This document shows positions 1 through 12,743 of a DNA stretch of 64,000 nucleotides, in pieces. The notes under the pieces were generated by a model. The model made no database searches, was not told the DNA's origin, and saw nothing but the letters and a program-made list of their open reading frames with translations. The stretch lies in NCBI RefSeq assembly GCF_025215095.1, contig NZ_JALHAP010000067.1, positions 24,044-88,043 of the forward strand, written 5' to 3'. The translations under genes and the position numbers were made by a program. The stretch comes from Dryocola boscaweniae (lineage in GTDB: Bacteria > Pseudomonadota > Gammaproteobacteria > Enterobacterales > Enterobacteriaceae). Position 1 is the first letter of the stretch. Every line of letters starts with the position of its first letter.

Positions 1-435
<435 letters not shown>

Positions 436-455
436 CGCCTTAATCGGAGGGTGAT

Positions 456-875
456 ATGGCAATGACTTACCACCTGGACGTCGTCAGCGCGGAGCTTCAA
501 ATGTTCTCCGGTCTGGTCGAGAAGATCCAGGTAACGGGTAGTGAAGGTGAACTGGGTATTTACCCAGGCCACGCCCCGCTGCTCACCGCCATTAAGCCTG
601 GTATGATCCGCATCGTGAAACAGCACGGACATGAAGAGTACATCTATTTGTCCGGTGGTGTGTTGGAAGTGCAGCCAGGCACGGTTACCGTGCTGGCTGA
701 TACCGCAATTCGCGGCCAGGATCTCGACGAAGCGCGAGCCCTGGAAGCGAAACGTAAAGCGGAAGAGCACATCCACAGCTCCCACGGTGATGTGGACTAC
801 GCTCAGGCTTCTGCTGAACTGGCTAAAGCGATCGCGAAACTGCGCGTTATCGAGTTAACCAGAAAAGCGATGTAA
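456..875 (+). CDS. atpC: ATP synthase F1 subunit epsilon
   Basis: The 139-residue product has the same length as E. coli AtpC and begins [13 protein letters not shown]. Epsilon belongs to the rotor stalk; its N-terminal beta sandwich (about residues 1-85) docks on gamma and the c-ring, and its C-terminal helical hairpin (about 90-139) can extend into F1 to inhibit ATP hydrolysis. The start is supported by GGAGGGTGAT directly upstream. It is the last gene of the atp operon: an intrinsic terminator follows at 894-926 and the next genes downstream are on the opposite strand. Confidence 0.98.
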   Translation: MAMTYHLDVVSAELQMFSGLVEKIQVTGSEGELGIYPGHAPLLTAIKPGMIRIVKQHGHEEYIYLSGGVLEVQPGTVTVLADTAIRGQDLDEARALEAKRKAEEHIHSSHGDVDYAQASAELAKAIAKLRVIELTRKAM

Positions 876-893
876 CTACCTGCTTGAAAGTAC

Positions 894-926
894 AAAAGCC
901 AGTCTGTATCCCAGACTGGCTTTTTA
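894..926 (+). terminator. Rho-independent terminator of the atp operon
   Basis: A perfect 13-bp stem, AAAAGCCAGTCTG at 894-906 against CAGACTGGCTTTT at 912-924, closes a five-base TATCC loop and runs into T residues. It sits 19 bases after the atpC stop codon. Confidence 0.92.
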
Positions 927-982
927 TTGAAGAGATTGAGTTAAAATACAGACAACATTTCTTGTTTTGCGTACCTTGATGC

Positions 983-1336
983 TCAATATGCGTATTTTTG
1001 CTCGATTTTTTTAAGCTCTTTGCTTCTTGATGCATCAATGCACTTCATTACTATAAACTCTGAGTTCCTATTTTTACCCACATATTTTTTCGCAAGGAAT
1101 TCTTTAATAAGATTATCTGCTTCCTCGTAAGCTTCCGCAGGATATGATCCAAGTTCAACATAAGCATTTACGGCAGAAAAGGCATCTTTTTTCACTTCGT
1201 TATCTGAAAATCCTTTGGCAAGGCACATACTCAGTGCAAAATTTTCTAAATTGTAGTTTTGACTATTGTTGTTGCTTTCTTTTGCCAGAGCAGGGAAAGC
1301 AAGCAGCGATATCATGAGAGCTACTTTAACGTCCAT
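983..1336 (-). CDS. tai4: T6SS amidase immunity protein, Tai4 family
   Basis: Predicted 117-residue periplasmic protein. The frame could open at 1369, but the ATG at 1336 is preferred: GGAG lies 8 bases upstream, and the product then starts with a classic signal peptide (MDVKVALMISLLAFPALA, cleavage before KES). The mature part is mostly helical, with the Tai4-like segments LSMCLAKGF, AYVELGSYPAEAYEEAD and VMKCIDASRSKEL, including two cysteines. Tai4 proteins are periplasmic dimers that plug the active site of Tae4 amidases and protect the producer and its kin. The start codon lies inside the end of tae4 (16-base overlap), so translation is probably coupled. The gene is visibly AT-rich compared with atpC and glmU. 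The assignment is by remembered family pattern and gene pairing; no alignment was run. Confidence 0.82.
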   Translation of the reverse strand: MDVKVALMISLLAFPALAKESNNNSQNYNLENFALSMCLAKGFSDNEVKKDAFSAVNAYVELGSYPAEAYEEADNLIKEFLAKKYVGKNRNSEFIVMKCIDASRSKELKKIEQKYAY

Positions 1337-1767
1337 AGTTGCACTCCGCTTGATTGAGGAAAGTAACATTTATCAGAGCAGCTGTTACCGTCCCAGAGAG
1401 TAAGGTGTCCTGTTGCATCACTCCAACCAGTAACATTAAAGAGCAATATTCCTTTTGCATCGGAAAAATTACTGGTTATATCGGCGTTTCCGAACCGAAA
1501 TGTAAGAAACTTGATCATATCACTAACTCTATATATGTACCATTTCTTATCTTTACCGGATGATGTACTCCATCTATTACTTCTGGGAATATTGATCCCT
1601 GAATAACTGAGGGCGTAACTCATACGGATTGCACAGGCATTTTCAAATATGTGACTATTTATGTTTTCTTCGACTTTACCGCCAATTATTTTCCCAACCG
1701 CAGGGACATTTTGATTAACTGTTGAGAAATGTTGCCACATGCTGATAAAACTGGGTCTGATTGTCAT
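1321..1767 (-). CDS. tae4: T6SS peptidoglycan amidase effector, Tae4 family
   Basis: Predicted 148-residue NlpC/P60-like endopeptidase that would cleave the D-Glu-mDAP bond of peptidoglycan in the periplasm of a rival cell after type VI delivery. Tae4 hallmarks are present: RPSFISMW at the N-terminus, IGGKVEENI, the catalytic cysteine in ENACAIRMSY (Cys45), WYIYRVSDM, the catalytic histidine in GHLTLWDG (His121), and a C-terminal CSDKCYF segment whose Asp132 fits the third catalytic residue and whose cysteines (130, 134) fit the known disulfide. There is no signal peptide, as expected for a T6SS cargo. An ATG at 1779 is possible, but the ATG at 1767 has GGAA upstream and gives the family-typical start. 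tai4 follows with a 16-base overlap. No T6SS structural gene is in the window, so this is an orphan pair inserted between atpC and glmU. Confidence 0.87.
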   Translation of the reverse strand: MTIRPSFISMWQHFSTVNQNVPAVGKIIGGKVEENINSHIFENACAIRMSYALSYSGINIPRSNRWSTSSGKDKKWYIYRVSDMIKFLTFRFGNADITSNFSDAKGILLFNVTGWSDATGHLTLWDGNSCSDKCYFPQSSGVQLWTLK

Positions 1768-2104
1768 AATAAGTTCCATTTATGTATTAATACAAAATCA
1801 TTATAATCACGAGAGCCTGGAATTATCTGACGATACGTCTTACTACAGAATATTTGGGATTCTTGCCCTGTTTTTATTTTTCAATTAAAAATAATATTTA
1901 AAACAGGCGGATAGGTTGTTTTTTGCCATTAATTTATAAAAATTAGGGAAAATATCTTCTCTTGAGCCCCTCCCTGCTGCCTGAAAAGATTAAAATGGCT
2001 TAATGATGGATACATTTTATCCAGTACATTTTTTGTCGAAAAATATGTAGTATTTTCAATACCAAATCGTTTTACTTCTCTCACAAATTAAAGTCAGGAC
2101 GCGT
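1768..2104. promoter_or_regulatory. AT-rich control region between tae4 and glmU
   Basis: No gene is seen in these 337 bases. The stretch is very AT-rich and must contain the divergent tae4 and glmU promoters. Two inverted repeats stand out: CCTGTTTT (1867-1874) against AAAACAGG (1900-1907), enclosing a further TTATTTTT/AAAAATAA pair, and TACATTTTTT (2025-2034) against AAAAATATGTA (2039-2049). In E. coli the glmUS promoters are activated by NagC from AT-rich sites in this position; these repeats are candidates for such sites, but that is inference. Confidence 0.45.
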
Positions 2105-3475
2105 ATGTCAAACAGTGCGATGAGCGTGGTTATCCTTGCCGCAGGCAAAGGGACCCGCATGTATTCCGACCTCCCGAAGGTGCTGCATACCCTTGCCGGG
2201 AAACCGATGGTGCAACATGTTATTGATGCGGCTAATAATTTAGGCGCTCAGCGCGTGCATCTGGTTTACGGTCACGGCGGCTCTCTGCTCAAACAAACCC
2301 TTAGCGACGATTCGCTGAACTGGGTCTTACAGGCCGAGCAGTTGGGCACTGGTCACGCAATGCAGCAGGCAGCGCCGTTCTTTGCTGACGACGAAGACAT
2401 CCTGATGTTATACGGCGACGTACCGCTGATTTCCGTTGAAACATTGCAACGCCTGCGTGAGGCCAAACCGCAGGGCGGTATTGGTCTGCTTACGGTAAAG
2501 CTGGACGATCCGACCGGTTATGGCCGCATTGCACGTGAAAATGGTGCCGTTGTCGGGATTGTTGAACACAAAGACGCGACGGAAGAACAGCGGAAAATCA
2601 ATGAAATCAATACCGGGATCCTGATTGCCAACGGGGCGGATCTGAAACGCTGGCTGGGCAAGCTGGATAATAACAATGCTCAGGGCGAGTTCTATATCAC
2701 CGATATCATCGCTCTGGCGCATCAGGAAGGTCATGACATCACGGCGGTGCATCCAGACAGATTAAGTGAAGTGGAAGGCGTGAATAATCGCCTGCAACTC
2801 TCTCGTCTCGAACGCGTCTATCAGACCGAACAGGCGGACAAACTGCTGCTGGCCGGCGTCATGCTGCGCGATCCTGAACGTTTCGACCTGCGCGGCGTCC
2901 TGCAACACGGGCGTGATGTAGAAATCGATACTAATGTGATTATTGAAGGTAACGTAACGCTGGGCCATCGCGTCAAAATCGGCGCCGGTTGCGTGCTTAA
3001 AAACTGTGTTATCGGCGACGACAGCGAAATCAGCCCCTATTCCGTCGTGGAAGATTCCTCGCTTGCGGCTGCCTGCACCATTGGTCCGTTTGCGCGCCTG
3101 CGTCCGGGCGCTGAGTTAGCTGAAGGGGCGCATGTCGGTAACTTCGTCGAAATGAAAAAAGCGCGTCTGGGTAAAGGCTCGAAAGCGGGTCATTTGAGCT
3201 ACCTGGGCGATGCCGAAATTGGCGATAACGTCAATATCGGCGCGGGCACCATTACCTGCAACTATGACGGAGCGAACAAGCACAAAACCATCATCGGTAA
3301 TGATGTGTTTGTGGGTTCCGACACCCAACTGGTGGCTCCGGTCACCGTTGCGAACGGCGTCACCATTGGCGCGGGCACGACGGTAACGCGCAACGTTGCA
3401 GAAAATGAATTAGTCGTCAGCCGCGTAAAACAGACCCATATTCAGGGCTGGCGGCGTCCGGTGAAGAAAAAGTAA
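2105..3475 (+). CDS. glmU: Bifunctional N-acetylglucosamine-1-phosphate uridyltransferase / glucosamine-1-phosphate acetyltransferase
   Basis: The 456-residue product has the same length as E. coli GlmU. It acetylates glucosamine-1-phosphate with acetyl-CoA and then couples the product to UTP, giving UDP-GlcNAc for peptidoglycan and lipopolysaccharide. The N-terminal pyrophosphorylase domain (about 1-227) carries the nucleotide loop LAAGKGTRM; the C-terminal half (about 250-456) is a left-handed beta helix with hexapeptide repeats (for example [12 protein letters not shown]), where acetyl transfer occurs. The start follows CAGGAC. Together with glmS, 239 bases downstream, it forms the glmUS operon; the spacer holds a REP-like repeat. 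Confidence 0.98.
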   Translation: MSNSAMSVVILAAGKGTRMYSDLPKVLHTLAGKPMVQHVIDAANNLGAQRVHLVYGHGGSLLKQTLSDDSLNWVLQAEQLGTGHAMQQAAPFFADDEDILMLYGDVPLISVETLQRLREAKPQGGIGLLTVKLDDPTGYGRIARENGAVVGIVEHKDATEEQRKINEINTGILIANGADLKRWLGKLDNNNAQGEFYITDIIALAHQEGHDITAVHPDRLSEVEGVNNRLQLSRLERVYQTEQADKLLLAGVMLRDPERFDLRGVLQHGRDVEIDTNVIIEGNVTLGHRVKIGAGCVLKNCVIGDDSEISPYSVVEDSSLAAACTIGPFARLRPGAELAEGAHVGNFVEMKKARLGKGSKAGHLSYLGDAEIGDNVNIGAGTITCNYDGANKHKTIIGNDVFVGSDTQLVAPVTVANGVTIGAGTTVTRNVAENELVVSRVKQTHIQGWRRPVKKK

Positions 3476-3483
3476 TTGCACTA

Positions 3484-3551
3484 TGGTGGGTGGCGCTTTG
3501 CTTACCCACCCTACAAAACCAGCGCAGGTCGGGTAAGCGCAGCGCCACCCG
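3484..3551. repeat. REP-like palindromic pair between glmU and glmS
   Basis: Two inverted units face each other: GGTGGGTGGCGCTTTGCTTA with CCCACC, and GGTCGGGTAAGCGCAGCG with CCACCC. They share the GGGTAAGC/GCGCCACCC core found in the other intergenic repeats of this window (6846, 16010, 19023, 54405), typical of enterobacterial REP/BIME elements. In a glmUS transcript it would form a stable hairpin near the processing region. Confidence 0.8.
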
Positions 3552-3659
3552 GTTGCCTGGGTGAAAATTTGGCGAGGGGAAACCATAATTCCTCCGCCCA
3601 ATGTAGTACAAAACTATAACCCCACTCTCTACAAGGCTCGGGGCCCCGGATAACCGGGA

Positions 3660-3714
3660 AATACAGGTCAGCGACAACACATGGCGGGAACGCCATTATC
3701 AGGAATAAACTACT
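3660..3714 (+). promoter_or_regulatory. glmS mRNA leader with hairpin next to the ribosome binding site
   Basis: A perfect hairpin ATGGCG-GGAA-CGCCAT at 3681-3696 lies five bases before the Shine-Dalgarno AGGA (3701-3704); the glmS ATG is at 3715. In E. coli the glmS leader folds to block its own ribosome binding site and is opened by the small RNA GlmZ with Hfq. Position and shape fit that control, but the pairing with GlmZ cannot be tested here because glmZ is outside the window. Confidence 0.55.
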
Positions 3715-5544
3715 ATGTGTGGAATTGTTGGCGCGGTCGCGCAACGTGATATTGCTGAAATCCTTCTCGAAGGATTACGTCGTCTGGAATACCGTGGCTA
3801 TGATTCCGCGGGTCTGACGGTTGTAGACGAAAAGGGCCATATGACCCGTCTGCGTCGTCTGGGGAAAGTACAGAAACTGGCTGAAGCCGCAGAGGAAACC
3901 GCGCTGCACGGCGGCACCGGTATTGCCCACACTCGTTGGGCGACTCACGGTGAACCTTCTGAAGTTAACGCACATCCACATGTGTCCGATCATATCGTGG
4001 TCGTTCACAACGGCATTATCGAAAACCACGAACCGCTGCGCGAAGCGTTACAGGCGCGCGGCTATAAATTTGTCTCACAGACCGATACCGAAGTCATTGC
4101 TCACTTAGTGCACTGGGAGTTGGAACAGGGCGGTACGCTGCGTGAAGCCGTACTGCGCGCTATTCCCCAACTGCGCGGTGCGTATGGCACGGTAATTATG
4201 GATACCCGTAATCCGGGCGTTCTGCTGGCGGCGCGCTCCGGTAGCCCAATGGTTATCGGGCTGGGCATGGGTGAAAACTTTATTGCTTCCGATCAACTGG
4301 CGCTGTTGCCGGTGACACGTCGCTTTATCTTTCTGGAAGAAGGCGATATCGCTGAAGTGACCCGTCGTTCCGTCACCGTGTTCGACACCAACGGCGAACA
4401 GGTTCAGCGTCCGGACATCGAATCTAATCTGCAATATGACGCGGGCGACAAAGGCCTTTATCGTCACTATATGCAAAAAGAGATCTACGAGCAGCCTAAC
4501 GCAATCAAGAACACGCTGGCCGGACGTATCAGCCACGGCGAAGTGGATTTGACCGAGCTTGGTCCAAAAGCCAACGAAATGTTGTCTCAGGTTGAGCACA
4601 TTCAGATTGTAGCGTGCGGTACTTCCTATAACTCCGGAATGGTTTCCCGCTACTGGTTTGAAGCGTTAGCTGGCGTGCCTTGCGATGTGGAAATCGCCTC
4701 TGAATTCCGCTACCGCAAATCTGCGGTGCGTCGTAACAGCCTGATGATTACGCTTTCCCAGTCAGGCGAAACGGCAGATACCCTGGCGGCGCTGCGTCTT
4801 TCCAAAGAGTTGGGCTATCTGGGGTCGCTTGCGATTTGTAACGTGCCGGGTTCTTCCCTGGTACGCGAATCCGATCTGGCGCTGATGACCAACGCAGGTA
4901 CCGAAATCGGCGTGGCTTCCACCAAAGCCTTCACCACTCAGTTGACCGTTCTGCTGATGCTGGTGGCTAAGCTGAGCCGCCTGAAAGGTGCGGATGCGCA
5001 GATTGAACACGATATCGTACATGGCCTGCAGGCTCTGCCAAGTCGTATTGAGCAGATGCTTTCTCAGGACAAACGCATAGAAGCGCTGGCTGAAGATTTT
5101 TCCGACAAACATCATGCGCTGTTCTTAGGCCGTGGCGATCAGTATCCGATCGCGATGGAAGGCGCGTTGAAGCTCAAAGAGATTTCTTATATCCACGCGG
5201 AAGCCTATGCGGCAGGCGAGCTGAAACACGGCCCGCTGGCGCTGATCGATGCGGATATGCCGGTTATCGTCGTGGCGCCAAACAACGAACTGCTGGAAAA
5301 GCTGAAATCCAACATCGAAGAAGTGCGCGCTCGCGGCGGTCAACTGTATGTCTTCGCCGATCGGGATGCAGGCTTTAGCAGCAGCGATAACATGCACATT
5401 ATCGAAATGCCGCATGTGGAAGAAGTCATTGCGCCTATTTTCTATACCGTGCCGTTGCAACTGCTGTCTTATCACGTGGCGCTAATTAAAGGCACTGACG
5501 TGGATCAGCCGCGCAACCTCGCAAAATCGGTTACCGTCGAGTAA
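3715..5544 (+). CDS. glmS: Glutamine--fructose-6-phosphate aminotransferase (isomerizing)
   Basis: The 609-residue product is the length of E. coli GlmS. It makes glucosamine-6-phosphate from fructose-6-phosphate and glutamine, the first committed step of amino sugar synthesis. The N-terminal glutaminase domain starts MCGIVGAV, with Cys2 as nucleophile after removal of Met1, and contains [12 protein letters not shown]; two SIS sugar-isomerase domains follow (for example [11 protein letters not shown] and [11 protein letters not shown]). The C-terminus is the conserved NLAKSVTVE. The 3' end of the coding sequence is the binding site for TnsD of Tn7. It is co-transcribed with glmU and ends at the terminator at 5567. 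Confidence 0.98.
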   Translation: MCGIVGAVAQRDIAEILLEGLRRLEYRGYDSAGLTVVDEKGHMTRLRRLGKVQKLAEAAEETALHGGTGIAHTRWATHGEPSEVNAHPHVSDHIVVVHNGIIENHEPLREALQARGYKFVSQTDTEVIAHLVHWELEQGGTLREAVLRAIPQLRGAYGTVIMDTRNPGVLLAARSGSPMVIGLGMGENFIASDQLALLPVTRRFIFLEEGDIAEVTRRSVTVFDTNGEQVQRPDIESNLQYDAGDKGLYRHYMQKEIYEQPNAIKNTLAGRISHGEVDLTELGPKANEMLSQVEHIQIVACGTSYNSGMVSRYWFEALAGVPCDVEIASEFRYRKSAVRRNSLMITLSQSGETADTLAALRLSKELGYLGSLAICNVPGSSLVRESDLALMTNAGTEIGVASTKAFTTQLTVLLMLVAKLSRLKGADAQIEHDIVHGLQALPSRIEQMLSQDKRIEALAEDFSDKHHALFLGRGDQYPIAMEGALKLKEISYIHAEAYAAGELKHGPLALIDADMPVIVVAPNNELLEKLKSNIEEVRARGGQLYVFADRDAGFSSSDNMHIIEMPHVEEVIAPIFYTVPLQLLSYHVALIKGTDVDQPRNLAKSVTVE

Positions 5545-5572
5545 ATTTTTATCCTCGGCATTTTGTAAAAGC
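5490..5572 (+). other. attTn7 target region, unoccupied
   Basis: The last coding bases of glmS, which TnsD recognises in Tn7 and its relatives, are conserved. The usual insertion point about 25 bases past the stop codon falls in the uninterrupted glmS terminator, with the Pho-box region and pstS following normally. No transposon ends are visible, so the site is empty. Boundaries are approximate. Confidence 0.6.
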
Positions 5573-5594
5573 TGCCTGCGGGCAGCTTTTTTAT
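5567..5594 (+). terminator. Rho-independent terminator after glmS
   Basis: Stem AAAAGCTGCC (5567-5576), tetraloop TGCG, stem GGCAGCTTTT (5581-5590), then further T residues. It ends the glmUS transcript. Confidence 0.92.
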
Positions 5595-5625
5595 TGCCTG
5601 CGTAAAAATAACAACTCGTTGATTT

Positions 5626-5659
5626 ATCATATTTAAATATGATTATTTCACTTAAGTGA
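5626..5659. repeat. Two adjacent perfect palindromes upstream of the pstS Pho boxes
   Basis: ATCATATTTAAATATGAT (5626-5643, 18 bases) and TCACTTAAGTGA (5648-5659, 12 bases) are each identical to their own reverse complement and lie four bases apart, 16 bases before the first Pho box. Function unknown; they could be protein binding sites at the pst promoter or part of an AT-rich upstream element. Confidence 0.6.
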
Positions 5660-5674
5660 TAGACGCGAAAGTGG

Positions 5675-6826
<1,152 letters not shown>

Positions 6827-6845
6827 TTTAGCCTTCTGACGAAAA

Positions 6846-6919
6846 TGGCGGGTAACGCTTAGGCTTACCCGCCCTACGGCTCTGACTGTAGGCCGGATAA
6901 GCGCAGGCGCCATCCGGCG
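6846..6919. repeat. REP/BIME element between pstS and pstC
   Basis: Inverted units ATGGCGGGTAACGCTTAGGC with TTACCCGCC and GGCCGGATAAGCGCAGGCGC with CATCCGGC are typical of enterobacterial REP sequences. In this position it may stabilise the pstS part of the transcript and lower expression of the downstream genes. Confidence 0.85.
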
Positions 6920-6950
6920 ATTTCGTAAACATGTTTAACTAAAAGAGTAA

Positions 6951-9624
<2,674 letters not shown>

Positions 9625-9637
9625 TTTGGAGAACACG

Positions 9638-10363
9638 ATGGATAGCCTCAATCTCAACAAACACATTTCAGGCCAGTTTAACGCTGAGCTGGAATACATT
9701 CGTACTCAGGTGATGACCATGGGCGGGCTGGTGGAACAGCAGCTTTCCGACGCCATCACGGCGATGCATAACCAGGATAGCGAGCTGGCGAAACGCGTCA
9801 TTGAAGGCGACCAGAAGGTCAACATGATGGAAGTGGCCATTGATGAAGCCTGCGTGCGCATCATCGCCAAACGCCAGCCAACAGCCAGCGACCTACGCCT
9901 GGTGATGGCGATCATCAAGACCATTTCCGAGCTGGAACGTATCGGTGACGTGGCGGATAAAATCTGCCGTACGGCGCTGGAGAAATTCTCCCAGCAGCAT
10001 CAGCCGCTGCTGGTAAGCCTGGAATCGCTTGGTCGCCACACGGTGCAAATGCTGCACGACGTGCTGGATGCGTTTGCGCGTATGGATCTGGATGAAGCGG
10101 TGCGTATTTACCGTGAAGATAAAAAAGTTGACCAGGAATATGAAGGCATCGTGCGCCAGTTGATGACTTATATGATGGAAGATTCGCGCACCATTCCAAG
10201 CGTGCTGACAGCGCTGTTCTGCGCGCGTTCTATCGAGCGAATCGGCGACCGCTGCCAGAATATCTGCGAATTTATTTTCTACTTCGTGAAAGGACAGGAT
10301 TTCCGACACGTGGGCGGCGACGAGCTGGATAAGCTGCTGGCGGGTAAAGATCCGAAAGAGTGA
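9638..10363 (+). CDS. phoU: Phosphate-specific transport system accessory protein PhoU
   Basis: The 241-residue cytoplasmic all-helical protein has the E. coli length. It is built from two repeated three-helix bundles with metal-binding motifs ([10 protein letters not shown] and [10 protein letters not shown]). PhoU links the Pst transporter to the PhoR sensor kinase and keeps the Pho regulon off when phosphate is plentiful. The frame is open further upstream inside pstB, but the ATG at 9638, preceded by TTTGGAGAACACG, is the real start. It is the last gene of the pst operon, followed by a bidirectional terminator. Confidence 0.97.
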   Translation: MDSLNLNKHISGQFNAELEYIRTQVMTMGGLVEQQLSDAITAMHNQDSELAKRVIEGDQKVNMMEVAIDEACVRIIAKRQPTASDLRLVMAIIKTISELERIGDVADKICRTALEKFSQQHQPLLVSLESLGRHTVQMLHDVLDAFARMDLDEAVRIYREDKKVDQEYEGIVRQLMTYMMEDSRTIPSVLTALFCARSIERIGDRCQNICEFIFYFVKGQDFRHVGGDELDKLLAGKDPKE

Positions 10364-10375
10364 TAAAATTTCGCT

Positions 10376-10408
10376 AAAAAAACGCCAGCTAAACGCTGGC
10401 GTTTTTAC
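10376..10408. terminator. Bidirectional terminator between phoU and the PTS operon
   Basis: The stem AACGCCAGC (10381-10389) / GCTGGCGTT (10395-10403), with a TAAAC loop, is flanked by A residues on the left and T residues on the right, so it can stop both the rightward phoU transcript and the leftward PTS transcript. Confidence 0.9.
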
Positions 10409-10421
10409 GTCTGGCGCAGGA

Positions 10422-11678
10422 TTAACGAACGATAATCCCTAACAGAATTCCCACCACGCCAAAGTCAGCATCGCTGAACGTCGTATTGGCGAAACCAATA
10501 TCGCCCAGTACCGGCAGCAGGAACACCGGCAGGAAGGTAATCAGCAAACCCTGAGCGAACGCCCCGAGCATAGCCCCGCGACGTCCGCCGGTAGCGTTAC
10601 CGAACACGCCAGCCGCCGCGCCGACGAAGAAATGCGGCACCACGCCTGGAATAATCACCGTCATATCCAGCAGGTATAATGCAAACATTCCGATCAAACC
10701 TGCGGCAAAGCTGCTCAGAAAGCCCACCAGCACGGCGTTTGGTGCATAAGGGAAGACAACCGGGCAATCAAGCGCTGGCTTAGCGTTTGGCACCAGCTTA
10801 TCGGAGATGCCTTTAAACGCCGGAACGATTTCCGCAATCACCATGCGCACGCCTTGCAGGATGATATACACGCCCGCCGCGAAGGTAATGGACTGCATGA
10901 TGGAGAACATGAACCAGTTTTTGCCGCCGCTCAGCTCTTTCACCACGTCAGCACCGGCGAACAGGCAGGTGACCAGGAAGATAATGCTCATGGTAAAGGA
11001 TATTGCCACCGGCGTGTCGCGCAGGAACAGCAGGCTTTTCGGCACGTTCATGTCTTCGGTCGAATGCTCTTTGTTACCGAACTTGCTGCCGATAAAACCT
11101 GCGAGCACGTAGGATAACGTCGAGAAATGGCCAATGGCGACATCGTCAGAGCCGGTCACCCTCTTCATATAAGGGTGTGCAATAGCCGGGAAGAAGACCA
11201 TCGCCACGCCTACCACCAGCGAGCCTACGGCAATCAGCGTCACGCCGCTCATGCCTGCGGTTGCCAGAATCACCGCTACCATCATCGACATAAATAACGT
11301 GTGGTGGCCGGTCAGGAAGATGAACTTCCACGGTGTAAAGCGGGCAATCAGGATGTTGATAACCATAGCGAAGAACATAATCATCGCCATTTCTTTACCG
11401 AAGCTTTTCTGCGCCACGGAGACAATGGCTTCGTTGTTCGGCACGACGCCCTGAATACCAAAGGCGTGCTGGAAAATATTGGCGAAATCACCCAGCGATG
11501 AGACAACCAGACCCGCACCGGCGCCTAAAATCACAAAACCCATAATGGTTTTGACGGTGCCTTTAATGCATTCGGTGACCGGTTTTTTCTGGGCGATCAG
11601 CCCTATCAGCGCGATTAAACCGACCAGCACCGCCGGTTCGGAAAGCACATCGCTCATCAAAAAACGAAAGAAATCCAT
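10422..11678 (-). CDS. PTS transporter subunit IIC, ascorbate (UlaA/SgaT) type
   Basis: A 418-residue, very hydrophobic inner-membrane protein with about eleven membrane segments. Features such as FTPWKFIFLTGHHTLFMS and FGNATGGRRGAMLGAF place it in the ascorbate-type (AG superfamily) PTS permeases, not the glucose type. With the separate IIB and IIA genes upstream it would import and phosphorylate a sugar or sugar acid; the substrate cannot be read from the sequence. UlaA itself is longer (about 465 residues), so this is a paralogous system. It is the last gene of the leftward IIA-IIB-IIC operon and ends at the terminator at 10376. Confidence 0.88.
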   Translation of the reverse strand: MDFFRFLMSDVLSEPAVLVGLIALIGLIAQKKPVTECIKGTVKTIMGFVILGAGAGLVVSSLGDFANIFQHAFGIQGVVPNNEAIVSVAQKSFGKEMAMIMFFAMVINILIARFTPWKFIFLTGHHTLFMSMMVAVILATAGMSGVTLIAVGSLVVGVAMVFFPAIAHPYMKRVTGSDDVAIGHFSTLSYVLAGFIGSKFGNKEHSTEDMNVPKSLLFLRDTPVAISFTMSIIFLVTCLFAGADVVKELSGGKNWFMFSIMQSITFAAGVYIILQGVRMVIAEIVPAFKGISDKLVPNAKPALDCPVVFPYAPNAVLVGFLSSFAAGLIGMFALYLLDMTVIIPGVVPHFFVGAAAGVFGNATGGRRGAMLGAFAQGLLITFLPVFLLPVLGDIGFANTTFSDADFGVVGILLGIIVR

Positions 11679-11690
11679 ATCAGCCTCCGC

Positions 11691-11978
11691 TTACAGCGCG
11701 CCTAATTCGGTTAATGCCACGGACAAACGCTCTTTCATGGCTTTTTTATCAATCATGTTGTCCAGCGCGACGATTTTACCGGCCACCGACTGGGCGACAA
11801 GCTGCTCGGCGATGTCTTTCGTACCAACGAAAATATCGGCTGGCGTACCTTTGGCGGAGCCGAGATCGACATGATCGACATCCGCATTTACGGACAGCTC
11901 TTTCAGAATGTTTTTGATGCTCATTTCCATCATCAGGCTGGTGCCTAAACCGTTACCGCAAACCACTGTAATTTTCAT
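11691..11978 (-). CDS. PTS transporter subunit IIB, ascorbate (UlaB/SgaB) type
   Basis: This 95-residue cytoplasmic phosphocarrier starts at ATG 11978 behind AGGAA, although the frame is open further. The active-site loop VVCGNGLGTSLMMEM has the phospho-accepting Cys7 of lactose/ascorbate-type IIB proteins. It takes phosphate from the IIA protein and passes it to the substrate held by IIC; the IIC gene follows after 12 bases. Confidence 0.9.
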   Translation of the reverse strand: MKITVVCGNGLGTSLMMEMSIKNILKELSVNADVDHVDLGSAKGTPADIFVGTKDIAEQLVAQSVAGKIVALDNMIDKKAMKERLSVALTELGAL

Positions 11979-12027
11979 AATATTTTCCTGGAGTGTAATT
12001 CCCGACGTTAAGCCAGACGCCGCCGGG

Positions 12028-12471
12028 CTAGTAGCGCGCAATGACGGATAAAATGTCTTGCGTTGTTTTGGCCTGCAAAATGGCCCGAGTGTCCTGCTCG
12101 TTATCGAAGAGCCGGGCGAGTTGTGAAATCGCCTCGATGTGGCTGGTGCTGTCGGTTGCCGCCAGCACGATCAGTAATTTCACCGGATCGTTCTCGTCTG
12201 CATCAAAGTTCACGCCGTCGGCGATAAGGGTTAGCGCCATTGCCAGTTTATTTGCGCCTTCTTCTGGCCTGGCGTGCGGCATCGCAATGCCCGGGCCCAC
12301 CACGTAGTAAGGGCCTATAGCTTCATGAGAGCGGTAGATAGCCTTGACGTAACGAGGCTCAATCGACCCATTTTCAATCAGCGGACGACATGAAATCGCC
12401 ACTGCGTCCCGCCAGTCTTTTGCCTGCTCTACAATCTGAACGACCTCTGGGGTTAAGAGTGCTTTTAACAT
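12028..12471 (-). CDS. PTS transporter subunit IIA, mannitol/ascorbate (UlaC) type
   Basis: The 147-residue IIA protein of the PTS_IIA_2 fold has the active histidine in the motif GIAMPHARPEEG (His66), which receives phosphate from HPr. It is the first gene of the leftward operon IIA-IIB-IIC, 49 bases before IIB. Its upstream region carries three copies of a TGATAGCGCTATCA-type operator shared with the divergent LacI-type regulator gene. Confidence 0.9.
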   Translation of the reverse strand: MLKALLTPEVVQIVEQAKDWRDAVAISCRPLIENGSIEPRYVKAIYRSHEAIGPYYVVGPGIAMPHARPEEGANKLAMALTLIADGVNFDADENDPVKLLIVLAATDSTSHIEAISQLARLFDNEQDTRAILQAKTTQDILSVIARY

Positions 12472-12549
12472 GTGATTGATGACTCCCGATGGTGATTAAC
12501 ACGGAGAGTAGATATTTTGCGTTTTGATTAATGTGACGGTTGTCGCATT

Positions 12550-12597
12550 TGATAGCGCTACCTGATAGCGCTATCAAGCAATGTGATAGCGCTATCA
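12550..12597. promoter_or_regulatory. Triple palindromic operator for the PTS operon and lacI-type gene
   Basis: Two perfect copies of TGATAGCGCTATCA lie at 12563-12576 and 12584-12597, with a third imperfect copy (TGATAGCGCTA then CCT) at 12550-12563. The two perfect copies are 21 bases apart, two helical turns. The central CG step and 14-base symmetry are typical of LacI/GalR-family operators. The array lies 79 bases upstream of the IIA start and 147 bases upstream of the regulator start, so it could control both promoters. Confidence 0.88.
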
Positions 12598-12743
12598 TTT
12601 CTATCCCGCCAGGCTTTGGCTATATCCGGCCTGCGCATATACAATGCGAGAGGATAATTGCCACCGTCGCGGCGGGGGTATACAGGCATAGGGTGAGATA
12701 ACAATAATGAAAACAGTCCGTTGTAGCTGTCCCGGGAGCCAGG

